Shown here: piece by piece, positions 1 through 8,430 of the stretch
How the letters are laid out: every line of letters starts with the position of its first letter
How positions within the stretch are numbered: position 1 is the stretch's first letter
Source: an uncultured Lachnospiraceae bacterium
GTDB taxonomy: Bacteria; Bacillota; Clostridia; Lachnospirales; Lachnospiraceae
Reading direction: 5' to 3'
Assembly: GCA_902775485.1 (NCBI GenBank)
Contig: CACYMJ010000021.1
Coordinates: 1-36,919, forward strand
DNA: 36,919 nucleotides
The notes under the pieces: generated by a model
Seen by the model: only the letters and a program-made list of their open reading frames with translations
The model's database searches: none
Told to the model about the DNA's origin: nothing
Position numbers and translations under genes: made by a program

Positions 1-291
1 GAGAAGAAGCTTGAGATCAACGGTGTAGGTTACAGAGCTGCAAAGCAGGGCAAGAAGCTTACACTTAACCTCGGATATTCACATCCCGTTGAGATGGAAG
101 ATCCCGAAGGTGTCGAGACTGTAGTGGAAGGTCAGAACGTGATCTTCGTAAGGGGCATCGATAAAGAGAAGATCGGACAGTACGCGGCCGAGATCAGAGA
201 CAAGAGAAGACCCGAGCCTTACAAGGGCAAAGGTATCAAGTACGCTGATGAGCATATCAGACGTAAAGTCGGTAAGACCGGTAAGAAGTAA
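1..291 (+). CDS. rplF: 50S ribosomal protein L6, C-terminal part (5' end outside window)
   Basis: The reading frame is open from base 1 and ends at TAA 289-291, giving about 96 residues. The second L6 domain is recognisable: the start reads [16 protein letters not shown], followed by GYSHPVE and the conserved C-terminal [19 protein letters not shown]6 sits near the GTPase-associated centre of the large subunit. It is followed 18 bp later by rplR, as in the spc operon of Firmicutes. The N-terminal half lies upstream of the window, so the gene is partial only because of the window edge. Confidence 0.97.
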   Translation, partial: EKKLEINGVGYRAAKQGKKLTLNLGYSHPVEMEDPEGVETVVEGQNVIFVRGIDKEKIGQYAAEIRDKRRPEPYKGKGIKYADEHIRRKVGKTGKK

Positions 292-309
292 AGAAGGAGG
301 GAGAAAAGA

Positions 310-678
310 ATGGTTAGCAAAAAATCAAGAGCAGAAGTTCGTACAAAAAAGCACAGCAGAATGCGTAACCGTTTTTCCGGCACAGCCGAAAGACCCCGCC
401 TTTCTGTATTCCGCAGCAACAATCATATGTATGCTCAGGTCATCGATGATACGGCAGGTAACACCCTGGTAAGTGCTTCAACACTTGAGAAGGATGTTAA
501 GGCAGAACTTGAGAAGACCAACAACGTTGAAGCAGCAGCTTACTTGGGAACCGTTATAGCAAAGCGCGCCCTTGAGAAGGGTATCGACACGGTTGTCTTT
601 GACAGAGGCGGCTTTATATATCAGGGCAAGGTTGCGGCACTCGCAGATGCAGCCAGAGAAGCCGGCTTGGAATTCTAG
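310..678 (+). CDS. rplR: 50S ribosomal protein L18
   Basis: The 122-residue product has the usual bacterial L18 length. It opens with a basic RNA-binding tail ([20 protein letters not shown]). It contains [20 protein letters not shown] and ends with the typical [27 protein letters not shown]18 carries 5S rRNA into the central protuberance of the large subunit. A strong Shine-Dalgarno sequence (AAGGAGGG, from 294) supports this ATG. The gene lies between rplF and rpsE in standard spc order. Confidence 0.98.
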   Translation: MVSKKSRAEVRTKKHSRMRNRFSGTAERPRLSVFRSNNHMYAQVIDDTAGNTLVSASTLEKDVKAELEKTNNVEAAAYLGTVIAKRALEKGIDTVVFDRGGFIYQGKVAALADAAREAGLEF

Positions 679-693
679 GAGGGTAAGGAAGTA

Positions 694-1203
694 ATGAAAC
701 GTCAAATAATTGATCCCAACAGTTTGGAATTAAACGATAAGGTTGTTACGATCAAGCGCGTAACAAAGGTTGTTAAAGGTGGACGTAACATGCGCTTTAC
801 CGCTCTCGTGGTAGTAGGTGACGAAAACGGACACGTTGGAGCCGGCCTTGGAAAGGCAGCCGAAATTCCCGAAGCAATCCGTAAGGGAAAAGAGGATGCA
901 ATGAAGAACCTTATCGAGGTTCCGCTGGATGAGAATAAGAGTATCACACATGATTTTATCGGTAAGTTCGGCGGAGCACATGTTCTTGTCAAGAGAGCTC
1001 CCGAAGGTACCGGTGTTATCGCAGGCGGTCCTGCCAGAAACGTTTGTGAGATGGCAGGTATCAAGAATATCCGTACAAAGTCACTGGGCTCCAATAACAA
1101 GCAGAACGTCGTTCTTGCAACGATAGATGCGCTTCGTCAGCTCAAGACTCCCGAGGAAGTAGCCCGTCTTCGCGGTAAATCCGTTGACGAGATACTCGGA
1201 TGA
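694..1203 (+). CDS. rpsE: 30S ribosomal protein S5
   Basis: The product is 169 residues. The N-terminal double-stranded-RNA-binding-like domain contains [20 protein letters not shown]. The C-terminal domain contains [19 protein letters not shown] and [11 protein letters not shown]5 takes part in the decoding site, in translational fidelity and in helicase activity at the mRNA entry tunnel. The Shine-Dalgarno sequence AGGAGGG overlaps the rplR stop codon, implying tight coupling. The next gene, rpmD, follows after 27 bp. Confidence 0.98.
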   Translation: MKRQIIDPNSLELNDKVVTIKRVTKVVKGGRNMRFTALVVVGDENGHVGAGLGKAAEIPEAIRKGKEDAMKNLIEVPLDENKSITHDFIGKFGGAHVLVKRAPEGTGVIAGGPARNVCEMAGIKNIRTKSLGSNNKQNVVLATIDALRQLKTPEEVARLRGKSVDEILG

Positions 1204-1230
1204 TAGAGTGATTTGTAGGAGGATACAATA

Positions 1231-1416
1231 ATGGCTGATAAAAGAATAAAGGTTACCTTGGTTAAATCACCTATTGGAGCTATTCCGAAGCACAGAGCAA
1301 CCGTTAAGGCTCTCGGCCTTAAGAAGCTCGGTGCGACAAACGAGCTTCCCGACAACGAGGCAGTTCGCGGAATGTGCCAACAGGTATGTCATTTAGTTAA
1401 GGTTGAAGAAGCATAA
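1231..1416 (+). CDS. rpmD: 50S ribosomal protein L30
   Basis: This small protein (61 residues) matches bacterial L30: IKVTLVKSPIGAIPKHRATVKALGLKKL, with the basic stretch and the LG..KL turn typical of the family. L30 binds 23S and 5S rRNA in the large subunit. A Shine-Dalgarno sequence (AGGAGG at about 1218) lies at normal spacing from the ATG. Its place between rpsE and rplO is the canonical spc order. Confidence 0.97.
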   Translation: MADKRIKVTLVKSPIGAIPKHRATVKALGLKKLGATNELPDNEAVRGMCQQVCHLVKVEEA

Positions 1417-1440
1417 TAATCGATAAAGGAGGGTGTCACA

Positions 1441-1881
1441 ATGGAATTATCCAATTTAAAGCCCGCAGAAGGCTCAAAGCAGAGTGATAATTTTAGAAGA
1501 GGACGCGGACACGGATCAGGAAACGGAAAGACCGCCGGCAAGGGACACAAGGGTCAGAAGGCTCGTTCCGGAGCACCGAGGATCGGATTCGAAGGCGGAC
1601 AGATGCCGTTATACAGAAGAATTCCCAAGAGAGGATTCTTAAACAGAAATACAAAAGAAATCGTTGCCATCAATATGTCAGCTCTTGAAGTGTTTGAAGA
1701 CGGTGCAACAGTAACGGTCGACGCTATGAAGGAGATCGGCATCATCAAGAACCCCAAGGACGGAGTAAAGATACTCGGAAACGGAGAACTTACCAAGAAG
1801 CTTACGGTTCAGGCAAATGCTTTTTCCGCATCTGCAAAGGAAAAGATTGAGAGTCTTGGTGGAAAAGCAGAGGTGATCTAA
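1441..1881 (+). CDS. rplO: 50S ribosomal protein L15
   Basis: The 146-residue product has the glycine- and arginine-rich N-terminal extension that penetrates the 23S rRNA core ([22 protein letters not shown]). The folded part contains [17 protein letters not shown]. The end, [15 protein letters not shown], is the usual L15 C-terminus. The Shine-Dalgarno sequence is AAGGAGGG. The stop codon TAA shares its final A with the ATG of secY, so translation of the two genes is probably coupled. Confidence 0.98.
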   Translation: MELSNLKPAEGSKQSDNFRRGRGHGSGNGKTAGKGHKGQKARSGAPRIGFEGGQMPLYRRIPKRGFLNRNTKEIVAINMSALEVFEDGATVTVDAMKEIGIIKNPKDGVKILGNGELTKKLTVQANAFSASAKEKIESLGGKAEVI

Positions 1882-3206
1882 TGCTGGAAACGGTTAAAAA
1901 CGCCTTTAGGATCAAGGATATCAGAAATAAGCTCATCTTTACGCTGCTTATGATGATAGTTGTAAGACTGGGATGTGAACTTCCCGTTCCCGGTGTTGAT
2001 CGAGGCTATTTTGCAAACTGGTTTGCACAGCAGACCGGTGATGCATTCTCTTTCATGGATGCATTTACAGGTGGATCGTTCCTTAATATGTCGGTGTTCG
2101 CATTGAACATCACACCGTACATCACATCATCCATCATCATGCAGCTGCTTACCATAGCTATTCCCAAGCTTGAGGAGATGCAGCGTGAGGGTGAAGACGG
2201 CAGAAAGAAGATCGCATCGATCACACGTTACGTTACGGTAGGACTTGCTCTTATGGAGTCTTCCGCAATGGCTATCGGTTTCGGCCGCCAGGGACTGCTC
2301 GAAGAGTACAATGCACTTAACGTTATAATGGTCATTGCGGCTCTTACCGCAGGATCCGCATTCATCATGTGGATCGGTGAGCAGATCACCGAACACGGTG
2401 TTGGAAACGGTATATCCATCGTACTTACTATTAACATTATCTCAAGAATACCTGAGGACCTGCGTTCACTCTGGACACAGTTTGTAACACCTCAGTTTGA
2501 AGCACACAAATACGGTGCAGGAACGATCGCGATCGCGATAATCGCAGTTGTCATCGTTGTTACGGTCATCCTTACGGTCATTCTTAACGGAGCCGAAAGA
2601 AAGATCCCCGTACAGTATGCCAAGAAGGTACAGGGCCGGAAGATGGTCGGCGGACAGTCAACGCACATTCCGTTAAAGGTAAATACGGGCGGCGTTATCC
2701 CCATCATCTTTGCATCAAGCCTTCTGCAGCTTCCCGGAGTAATATCATCATTCTTCGGAAAGGGCAATGCAACCGGATGGCAGAAGTTTCTGTACTTCCT
2801 CAATTCCGGTAACTGGTTTAAGAGAGGTGCCTGGGTATATTCATGGGGTGCACTGTTCTACGTTGTGCTTGTACTGTTCTTCGCATACTTCTATACATCG
2901 ATCACGTTCAATCCGATGGAAGTTGCCGAAAACATGAAGAAGTCAGGCGGATTCATTCCGGGTACACGTCCCGGTAAGCCGACCCAGGATTATCTTAACA
3001 AAGTTCTCAATTACATCGTTTTCATCGGTGCTGTAGGACTTATAATCGTTGCTCTCATTCCGATAATCTTCAACGGACTGTTCGGAGCAAGCGTTTCGTT
3101 CGGTGGAACGAGTCTTATCATCATCGTAGGCGTAATACTTGAGACGATGAAACAGATAGAATCCCAGATGCTTGTCAGAAACTACAAGGGATTTTTGACA
3201 GATTAG
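1881..3206 (+). CDS. secY: Protein translocase subunit SecY
   Basis: SecY is the channel-forming subunit of the SecYEG translocon in the cytoplasmic membrane. The 441-residue product is of normal length and shows the expected ten hydrophobic segments. Family motifs include ELPVPGVD in the first segment, FALNITPYITSSIIMQLL, the cytoplasmic loop ERKIPVQYAKK, and NPMEVAENMKKSGGFIPG followed by RPGKPTQDYL. The start codon overlaps the rplO stop by one base. The gene is separated from adk by 87 bp that hold two hairpins. Confidence 0.98.
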   Translation: MLETVKNAFRIKDIRNKLIFTLLMMIVVRLGCELPVPGVDRGYFANWFAQQTGDAFSFMDAFTGGSFLNMSVFALNITPYITSSIIMQLLTIAIPKLEEMQREGEDGRKKIASITRYVTVGLALMESSAMAIGFGRQGLLEEYNALNVIMVIAALTAGSAFIMWIGEQITEHGVGNGISIVLTINIISRIPEDLRSLWTQFVTPQFEAHKYGAGTIAIAIIAVVIVVTVILTVILNGAERKIPVQYAKKVQGRKMVGGQSTHIPLKVNTGGVIPIIFASSLLQLPGVISSFFGKGNATGWQKFLYFLNSGNWFKRGAWVYSWGALFYVVLVLFFAYFYTSITFNPMEVAENMKKSGGFIPGTRPGKPTQDYLNKVLNYIVFIGAVGLIIVALIPIIFNGLFGASVSFGGTSLIIIVGVILETMKQIESQMLVRNYKGFLTD

Positions 3207-3207
3207 T

Positions 3208-3263
3208 CCGGCCGGAGCATACAGCCGGTCGCAAGCAGCAGCCTCAGCACGTAGTGACTGAGG
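3208..3263 (+). promoter_or_regulatory. Two RNA hairpins in the secY-adk gap
   Basis: The 87-bp gap can form CCGGC/GCCGG (3208-3212 with 3224-3228). It can also form a longer stem, CCTCAG-CAC with GTG-A-CTGAGG (3242-3250 with 3254-3263). Neither is followed by a T run, so they are not simple terminators. They could set mRNA processing or stability between secY and adk. The function is inferred only. Confidence 0.45.
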
Positions 3264-3293
3264 TTCACGCTGTTTATAGGAGAGGAAATAACA

Positions 3294-3938
3294 ATGAAGA
3301 TCATTATGCTTGGAGCACCCGGTGCAGGTAAGGGGACACAGGCAAAGCTGATTGCCGAAAAATACGGCATTCCCCATATTTCGACCGGTGATATATTCCG
3401 TGCGAACATCAAAGAGGGAACTGAGCTTGGAAAGGAAGCAAAGCAGTACATGGACAAGGGAGAACTTGTTCCAGACGAGTTGACTGTCAGGATACTGCTT
3501 GACCGTGTGGGCAGGGACGATTGCAAGAACGGATACGTTCTTGACGGATTCCCCCGTACGATTCCGCAGGCTACGGTTCTTGACAATGAGGTTGCAAAAC
3601 TTGGGGAAAAGATCGATTACGCCATCGACGTGGAAGTTCCCGATGAGAACATAATACGCAGGATGGGTGGAAGAAGAGCTTGTCCCAAGTGCGGAGCCAC
3701 ATATCATGTGGAACACATTCCGCCCAAGAAGGAAGGAATCTGCGATACATGCGGAAGCGAACTTGTGCTTCGTGACGATGACAAACCGGAAACGGTAAAG
3801 AGCAGACTGGAAGTTTACCACAAACAGACACAGCCGCTCATAGATCATTACAGCAAGCAGAACATTCTCCGGACTGTGGACGGTACAAAGGATATGAACG
3901 AAGTGTTCGCGAACATCGAGAAACTTCTGGAGGCATAA
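3294..3938 (+). CDS. adk: Adenylate kinase (zinc-binding long form)
   Basis: Adenylate kinase interconverts ATP + AMP and 2 ADP in the cytoplasm. The 214-residue product has the P-loop GAPGAGKGT (7-15) and the AMP-binding segment STGDIFRANI. It also has DGFPRT (84-89) and the LID domain. The LID carries four cysteines, C130-x2-C133 and C150-x2-C153, as in Gram-positive enzymes that bind structural zinc. The Shine-Dalgarno sequence AGGAGAGG lies just upstream. The map gene begins 2 bp after the stop, the usual secY-adk-map arrangement. Confidence 0.98.
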   Translation: MKIIMLGAPGAGKGTQAKLIAEKYGIPHISTGDIFRANIKEGTELGKEAKQYMDKGELVPDELTVRILLDRVGRDDCKNGYVLDGFPRTIPQATVLDNEVAKLGEKIDYAIDVEVPDENIIRRMGGRRACPKCGATYHVEHIPPKKEGICDTCGSELVLRDDDKPETVKSRLEVYHKQTQPLIDHYSKQNILRTVDGTKDMNEVFANIEKLLEA

Positions 3939-3939
3939 G

Positions 3940-4695
3940 ATGGCTGTTTCTATTAAATCCGAACGTGAAATAGAGTTGATGAGACAGTCATGCAGACTTC
4001 TTGAGGAAGTACACGACGAACTCGGAAGATTTGTGAAAAGCGGTATATCAACGCTTGACATAGACAGATACGGGGAACAGCTCATCAGAGAGCGGGGCGG
4101 CATCCCGAATTTCCTTAATTACAACGGATATCCGGCAAGTATATGCGTTTCCGTCAATGAGGAAGTGGTCCACGGCATACCGAGAAAGGACAGGATACTT
4201 CAGGACGGAGATATCGTCAGCCTTGATGCGGGAATGATATACAAGGGTTATCATTCCGATGCCGCAAGAACATATCCGATCGGAAATGTCTCACCCGAAG
4301 TGCTGCAGCTGATCGAGGTAACAAAGCAGTCGTTTTTCGAAGGTATCAAAATGGCAAAAGCGGGAAATCATCTGCATGATATTTCCAATGCCATAGATGA
4401 TTATATCAAACCGTACGGGTACGGTATCGTACATGATCTTGTCGGACACGGGATAGGGACATCCCTTCACGAGGATCCGCAGATCCCGAACTTCAGACAG
4501 CACCGCCGCGGTATCAGACTTGAGCCGGGCATGACACTTGCCATAGAGCCTATGGTTAACCTTGGCCGCTGGGAAGTTGAATGGCTGGATGATGACTGGA
4601 CGGTTGTGGCTATAGACGGACTTCCGTCGGCACATTATGAGAATACGATACTCATAACAGACGGAGAGCCTGAGATACTGACTTTATCTCATTAG
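3940..4695 (+). CDS. map: Type I methionine aminopeptidase
   Basis: This enzyme removes the initiator methionine from nascent proteins. The 251-residue length fits a type Ia enzyme without N-terminal extension. All five metal ligands are visible: D96 (SLDAGMIYKGYHSD), D107, H170 (LVGHGIG), E203 (AIEPMV) and E234 (ENTILIT). The substrate-contacting H79 (VVHGIP) and H177 are also present. The gene starts 1 bp after the adk stop codon, so it is surely co-translated. Many relatives carry a KOW-domain gene between map and infA, but here infA follows directly. Confidence 0.97.
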   Translation: MAVSIKSEREIELMRQSCRLLEEVHDELGRFVKSGISTLDIDRYGEQLIRERGGIPNFLNYNGYPASICVSVNEEVVHGIPRKDRILQDGDIVSLDAGMIYKGYHSDAARTYPIGNVSPEVLQLIEVTKQSFFEGIKMAKAGNHLHDISNAIDDYIKPYGYGIVHDLVGHGIGTSLHEDPQIPNFRQHRRGIRLEPGMTLAIEPMVNLGRWEVEWLDDDWTVVAIDGLPSAHYENTILITDGEPEILTLSH

Positions 4696-4721
4696 ACGAT
4701 TATTTGTAACGGAGGGATCAG

Positions 4722-4940
4722 ATGTCAAAAGCAGATGTAATCGAGCTTGAAGGAACGGTTGTCGAAAAACTTCCGAACGCGATGTTTCGGGTAAAACTTG
4801 AGAACGAGCATGAAGTTATCGCTCATATAAGCGGAAAACTCAGGATGAATTTCATCCGTATACTGCCCGGCGACAAGGTAACGCTTGAGATGTCACCGTA
4901 CGACCTTTCCAAGGGACGCATTATCTGGAGAGATAAATAG
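4722..4940 (+). CDS. infA: Translation initiation factor IF-1
   Basis: The 72-residue S1-like OB-fold protein contains the family core [19 protein letters not shown] and the end [15 protein letters not shown] (usual form SPYDLTKGRI). IF-1 occupies the ribosomal A site during initiation and helps IF-2 and IF-3. The Shine-Dalgarno sequence GGAGGG is present at about 4711. A promoter follows the gene, so it is probably the last gene of the upstream transcription segment, with read-through into rpmJ possible. Confidence 0.98.
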   Translation: MSKADVIELEGTVVEKLPNAMFRVKLENEHEVIAHISGKLRMNFIRILPGDKVTLEMSPYDLSKGRIIWRDK

Positions 4941-4984
4941 CATAATACGGTATCTCATACAACATGTAGTAGTATAGATTTTTG

Positions 4985-5037
4985 TTGAATTTTAGCACCT
5001 TTGGTGTTAAAATATATGACGGTCTGTTTTCAGACCG
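4985..5037 (+). promoter_or_regulatory. Internal promoter before rpmJ, with a hairpin at the transcript start
   Basis: TTGAAT (4985-4990), a 17-bp spacer and TAAAAT (5008-5013) form a good sigma-A-type promoter. The transcript would begin at about 5019-5021, almost exactly at a tight hairpin, CGGTCTG-TTTT-CAGACCG (5020-5037). A 5'-terminal stem of this kind can protect an mRNA from 5'-end-dependent decay (inference). The promoter would let rpmJ and the alpha operon be transcribed independently of the spc genes. Confidence 0.65.
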
Positions 5038-5071
5038 GACAGGTTTTAAAGGCAGATAAAGGAGGAAGAAA

Positions 5072-5185
5072 ATGAAAGTAAGATCTTCTGTAAAACCGAT
5101 CTGCGATAAGTGCAAAGTCATTAAGAGAAAGGGTAAGATCAGGATCATCTGTGACAACCCCAAGCACAAGCAGAGACAGGGCTAA
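5072..5185 (+). CDS. rpmJ: 50S ribosomal protein L36 (zinc-binding form)
   Basis: The product is 37 residues. It begins [19 protein letters not shown] and ends [13 protein letters not shown], the classic L36 sequence. The zinc ligands C11, C14, C27 and H32 are all present, so this is the zinc-dependent (C+) form. L36 bridges 23S rRNA helices near the peptidyl-transferase region. The Shine-Dalgarno sequence AAGGAGG (5059-5065) sits at correct spacing. The gene is easily missed because of its size. Confidence 0.97.
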   Translation: MKVRSSVKPICDKCKVIKRKGKIRIICDNPKHKQRQG

Positions 5186-5208
5186 GGCCCAAAAAAACAT
5201 GCGGCTGA

Positions 5209-5361
5209 TGTGATCAAAGCTCCGTCAGGCCAAGATCACACGAAATAGATAGTTTTTGGAATAACCCGCCGAAGAGCTATCTACAGTTGGAACCGGCCAT
5301 GTGCCGGGCAAGTCCGGAGATTCCGGATGGAACTACAAATTTCGCAGCTATCTGTAGTTCC
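5209..5361 (+). promoter_or_regulatory. Highly structured leader before rpsM, candidate ribosomal-protein autoregulatory element
   Basis: The 225-bp gap between rpmJ and rpsM can fold into five successive hairpins. They are TGTGATC/GATCACA (5209-5215, 5234-5240), TAGATAG/CTATCTA (5246-5252, 5277-5283), CCGGC/GCCGG (5293-5297, 5303-5307), TCCGG/CCGGA (5313-5317, 5323-5327) and GGAACTACA/TGTAGTTCC (5329-5337, 5353-5361). The sequence CTATCT occurs twice (5277 and 5348), and CTACAG (5281) can pair with CTGTAG (5352), so alternative pairings exist. In E. coli the alpha-operon leader binds S4. That this leader does the same is inference. Confidence 0.5.
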
Positions 5362-5410
5362 CATTCAATTTGTAACAGTTAACGTATTAACAAGAAAAGA
5401 GGTAAAAACA

Positions 5411-5779
5411 ATGGCTCGTATTTCCGGTGTGGATTTACCAAGAGACAAGCGAGTAGAGATCGGACTTACTTATGTGTACGGTATAGGAAGACCTACCGCA
5501 ACAAAGATTTTGGAAAAGGCAAAGGTTAATCCTGATACTCGTTGCCGTGACCTTACGGATGACGAAGTTAAAAAGATCAGTGATATCATCGATGCCGAGT
5601 ATATGGTGGAAGGTGATCTCAAGCGTGAGGTTGCGCTTAACATCAAGAGACTTCAGGAGATTGGCTGCTACAGAGGTATCCGTCACAGAAAGGGACTTCC
5701 CGTTCGCGGTCAGAACACAAAGAACAACGCAAGGACACGTAAGGGTCCCAAGCGTACTGTAGCAGGTAAGAAGAAATAA
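5411..5779 (+). CDS. rpsM: 30S ribosomal protein S13
   Basis: The 122-residue protein starts [26 protein letters not shown] and ends with the arginine- and lysine-rich tail [17 protein letters not shown]13 contacts S19 and the P-site tRNA at the head of the small subunit. The frame is open upstream to 5327, but ATG 5411 is chosen because all S13 proteins begin at MARI. The extra residues upstream correspond to the structured leader. The Shine-Dalgarno sequence is modest (AAGAGG at about 5397). Confidence 0.97.
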   Translation: MARISGVDLPRDKRVEIGLTYVYGIGRPTATKILEKAKVNPDTRCRDLTDDEVKKISDIIDAEYMVEGDLKREVALNIKRLQEIGCYRGIRHRKGLPVRGQNTKNNARTRKGPKRTVAGKKK

Positions 5780-5806
5780 GTAAGATTGGAAAGTAGGTTA
5801 GTTTAA

Positions 5807-6199
5807 ATGGCAAAACAAACGAAGAAAGTAGTTAAAAAACGTGTCAAGAAAAACGTTGAACGCGGACAGGCACATATTCAGGCATCTTTCAACAACACTA
5901 TCGTGACTCTGACTGATCCTGAAGGCAATGCTCTCAGTTGGGCAAGCGCCGGCGGCCTTGGTTTCAGAGGTTCAAGGAAATCTACTCCTTATGCAGCTCA
6001 GGTAGCAGCAGAGACAGCAACAAAGGCAGCACTTGTTCACGGCCTTAAGTATGTTGATGTTTTCGTAAAGGGCCCCGGTTCGGGACGTGAGGCTGCGATC
6101 CGTGCGCTTCAGGCAGCAGGTTTGGAAGTAGTATCCATCAAGGATGTTACACCGGTTCCTCATAACGGATGCCGCCCGCCCAAGCGCAGAAGAGTATAA
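5807..6199 (+). CDS. rpsK: 30S ribosomal protein S11
   Basis: The 130-residue protein is of normal length. It contains the conserved [20 protein letters not shown], the [17 protein letters not shown] segment and the C-terminal [17 protein letters not shown]11 lies on the platform of the small subunit, near the anti-Shine-Dalgarno region of 16S rRNA. The basic N-terminus ([11 protein letters not shown]) is typical. The ribosome-binding site is weak (GAAAGTAGG), and the gene is spaced 27 bp from rpsM. Confidence 0.98.
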   Translation: MAKQTKKVVKKRVKKNVERGQAHIQASFNNTIVTLTDPEGNALSWASAGGLGFRGSRKSTPYAAQVAAETATKAALVHGLKYVDVFVKGPGSGREAAIRALQAAGLEVVSIKDVTPVPHNGCRPPKRRRV

Positions 6200-6227
6200 T
6201 TCATCTAATTATTAATGGAGGATAAAA

Positions 6228-6821
6228 ATGGCAGTCAATAGAGTTCCTGTATTGAAAAGATGCAGATCCCTCGGTCTTGAGCCGATGGTTCTGGGATATG
6301 ATAAAAAGTCCAGAAGGTCTTTAACAAGATCGAACAGAAAAATGAGCGAGTACGGACTTCAGCTTCGCGAAAAGCAGAAAGCAAAGTTCATCTACGGCGT
6401 ACTCGAGAAGCCTTTCCGTAACTATTATGAGAAGGCCGACAGAATGAAGGGCATGACAGGTGAAAACCTTATGATCATGCTTGAGAGAAGACTTGATAAT
6501 GTTATTTTCAGAATGGCATTTGCAAGGACCAGAAGAGAAGCAAGACAGATCGTTGACCACAAGCAGGTTACGGTTAACGGCAATGTTGTAAACATCCCTT
6601 CTTATCTTGTAAAGGCCGGTGATGTTATCGAGATCAGAGAGAGCAAAAAAGACTCTGTAAGGTACAAGGAAATCATCGAGACAGCAGGCGGAAGGATCAT
6701 CCCCGCATGGCTTGATGTGGACCAGGAGAATTTGAAAGGAACCGTAAAAGCACTCCCTACACGTGAAGAGATCGATGTTCCCGTTGACGAGATGCTCATA
6801 GTCGAGTTGTATTCAAAGTAA
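6228..6821 (+). CDS. rpsD: 30S ribosomal protein S4 (zinc-independent form)
   Basis: The 197-residue protein contains [11 protein letters not shown] and [26 protein letters not shown]. The S4 RNA-binding domain (about 90-150) includes [31 protein letters not shown]. Only one cysteine is found in the N-terminal region, so this is the form without a zinc site. S4 is a primary 16S rRNA binder and, in several bacteria, the repressor of the alpha operon. It is therefore the natural candidate ligand for the leader at 5209-5361. A strong Shine-Dalgarno sequence (GGAGG) precedes the ATG. Confidence 0.98.
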   Translation: MAVNRVPVLKRCRSLGLEPMVLGYDKKSRRSLTRSNRKMSEYGLQLREKQKAKFIYGVLEKPFRNYYEKADRMKGMTGENLMIMLERRLDNVIFRMAFARTRREARQIVDHKQVTVNGNVVNIPSYLVKAGDVIEIRESKKDSVRYKEIIETAGGRIIPAWLDVDQENLKGTVKALPTREEIDVPVDEMLIVELYSK

Positions 6822-6849
6822 TTCGTATCAATAGAGAGGAGAAACTTTT

Positions 6850-7809
6850 ATGTTCGATTTTGAAAAGCCGAGAATTGAAATTGCAGAAATATCCGAAGAT
6901 AAGAGATATGGAAGATTTGTTGTCGAACCTCTTGAGAGAGGATACGGAACTACACTCGGAAACTCTCTTCGCAGGATTATGCTTTCATCTCTTCCGGGAG
7001 CCGCAGTTTCCCAGATAAAGATCGACGGTGTTTTGCATGAGTTCTCATCCATACCCGGCGTTAAGGAAGATGTCACCGAGATCATCATGAACATCAAGAG
7101 TCTCGCTATCCGTAACAATTCTTCTTCGAACGAGCCCAAGACGGCTATCCTTGAGTTTGAAGGCGAGGGTGTTGTTACTGCGGCAGATATACGTGTTGAT
7201 CAGGATATCGAGATCCTTAATCCCGAGACAAAGATCGCAACTTTAAACGGCGGTGCAGACAGCAAACTCTACATTGAACTTACGATCACAAAGGGTCGTG
7301 GATATGTAGGCGCCGACAAGAATAAGAACGACGAACTCCCTATAGGTGTGATCGCTATCGACAGCATTTACACACCGATCGAACGTGTCAACATGACTGT
7401 ACAGAATACCCGTGTCGGTCAGGTTACGGATTATGACAAGTTAACACTTGATGTTTATACGAACGGAACACTCGGCCCCGATGAGGCTGTAAGCCTTGCC
7501 GCAAAGGTTCTGTCAGAGCATCTTGCACAGTTCATCAATCTTTCGGAGAGCGCACGTGAAGTATCCGTCATGATCGATAAGGAGCCTGAAGGTAAGGAGA
7601 AAGCTCTTGATATGAATATCGATGAACTTGAATTATCGGTTCGTTCATACAACTGCTTGAAGCGTGCAGGTATCAATACTGTTGCCGAACTTATCAACAG
7701 GACACCGGATGAGATGATGAAGGTACGTAACCTGGGACGTAAGTCACTCGAAGAAGTATTGGCAAAACTGAAAGAATTAGGTCTTCAGTTGAACGAAGGA
7801 GAGGATTAA
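6850..7809 (+). CDS. rpoA: RNA polymerase alpha subunit
   Basis: The 319-residue product has both domains. The N-terminal assembly domain (about 1-230) contains [25 protein letters not shown] and [14 protein letters not shown]. The C-terminal DNA- and activator-binding domain (about 255-312) contains [19 protein letters not shown] and [18 protein letters not shown]. The alpha dimer nucleates RNA polymerase assembly, and its C-terminal domain contacts UP elements and activators. Shine-Dalgarno AGAGGAG lies 8 bp upstream. The rplQ gene starts 1 bp after the stop codon, so the two are coupled. Confidence 0.98.
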   Translation: MFDFEKPRIEIAEISEDKRYGRFVVEPLERGYGTTLGNSLRRIMLSSLPGAAVSQIKIDGVLHEFSSIPGVKEDVTEIIMNIKSLAIRNNSSSNEPKTAILEFEGEGVVTAADIRVDQDIEILNPETKIATLNGGADSKLYIELTITKGRGYVGADKNKNDELPIGVIAIDSIYTPIERVNMTVQNTRVGQVTDYDKLTLDVYTNGTLGPDEAVSLAAKVLSEHLAQFINLSESAREVSVMIDKEPEGKEKALDMNIDELELSVRSYNCLKRAGINTVAELINRTPDEMMKVRNLGRKSLEEVLAKLKELGLQLNEGED

Positions 7810-7810
7810 G

Positions 7811-8347
7811 ATGGCAAAATACAGAAAGCTGGGAAAGACATCCAGCCAGAGAAAAGCATTACTGAGAAATCAGGTTACGCAGCTGATCTATCATGGAAAG
7901 ATCACAACGACGGAAGCCAGAGCCAAAGAGGTTCGCAAGGAAGCTGAGCACCTTATCGCTCTCGCCGTTAAGGAGCGTGACAATTACGAAACAATAGAAG
8001 TTGACGCAAAGATCCCGTTAAAGGACAAGGATGGCAGACGTGTCAAGGAAGTCGTTGACGGTAAGAAGGTAACACAGTATGAGACGATAAAGAAATCCAT
8101 TAAAAAGGATTCACCTTCAAGACTTCACGCAAGAAGACAGATCCAGAAGGTTCTCTATCCTGTTGTTGAGGTACCCGATACGGCAGCAGGCAGGAGGCGC
8201 AATACCAAGTCAGTGGATCTTGTTGCAATGCTCTTTGATGATATCGCCCCCAAGTATGCGAACCGCAACGGCGGATATACAAGGATCATCAAAGTTGGTC
8301 CCCGTAAGGGTGACGCTGCAATGGAAGTTGTTATTGAACTTGTTTGA
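7811..8347 (+). CDS. rplQ: 50S ribosomal protein L17, enlarged form
   Basis: L17 lies near the polypeptide exit tunnel. The conserved ends are clear: [18 protein letters not shown] at the start, then LHARRQ (105-110), and [18 protein letters not shown] with [16 protein letters not shown] at the end. The protein has 178 residues against about 120 in Bacillus. The extra length is mainly a charged insertion at about 55-102 ([21 protein letters not shown]) and a smaller one near [10 protein letters not shown]. The insertion is probably an exposed ribosomal surface extension. The gene ends the alpha operon, with a terminator 31 bp downstream. Confidence 0.96.
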   Translation: MAKYRKLGKTSSQRKALLRNQVTQLIYHGKITTTEARAKEVRKEAEHLIALAVKERDNYETIEVDAKIPLKDKDGRRVKEVVDGKKVTQYETIKKSIKKDSPSRLHARRQIQKVLYPVVEVPDTAAGRRRNTKSVDLVAMLFDDIAPKYANRNGGYTRIIKVGPRKGDAAMEVVIELV

Positions 8348-8378
8348 TCGCAGTTTTGGTAAATTGTCAAAACCATAC

Positions 8379-8407
8379 GGGAGTCGCTATTGCGGCTCCC
8401 TTTTTTT
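8379..8407 (+). terminator. Rho-independent terminator of the alpha operon
   Basis: The stem GGGAGTCGC / GCGGCTCCC (one T-G wobble) has loop TATT and is followed by seven Ts (8401-8407). It lies 31 bp after rplQ and only 23 bp before ecfA1. The ECF genes must therefore use read-through or a promoter overlapping this site. Confidence 0.93.
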
Positions 8408-8430
8408 CAAATTATGACGGTGTGAGCTAA

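Noticed and set aside
5179-5197. GGGCTAAGGCCC with seven As at the rpmJ end as a terminator
   Set aside because: The A run follows the stem on the plus strand; the T run would lie on the wrong side for termination of either strand.
5327-5410. Longer rpsM start upstream of 5411
   Set aside because: All S13 proteins begin at MARI, and the upstream codons overlap the last leader hairpin.
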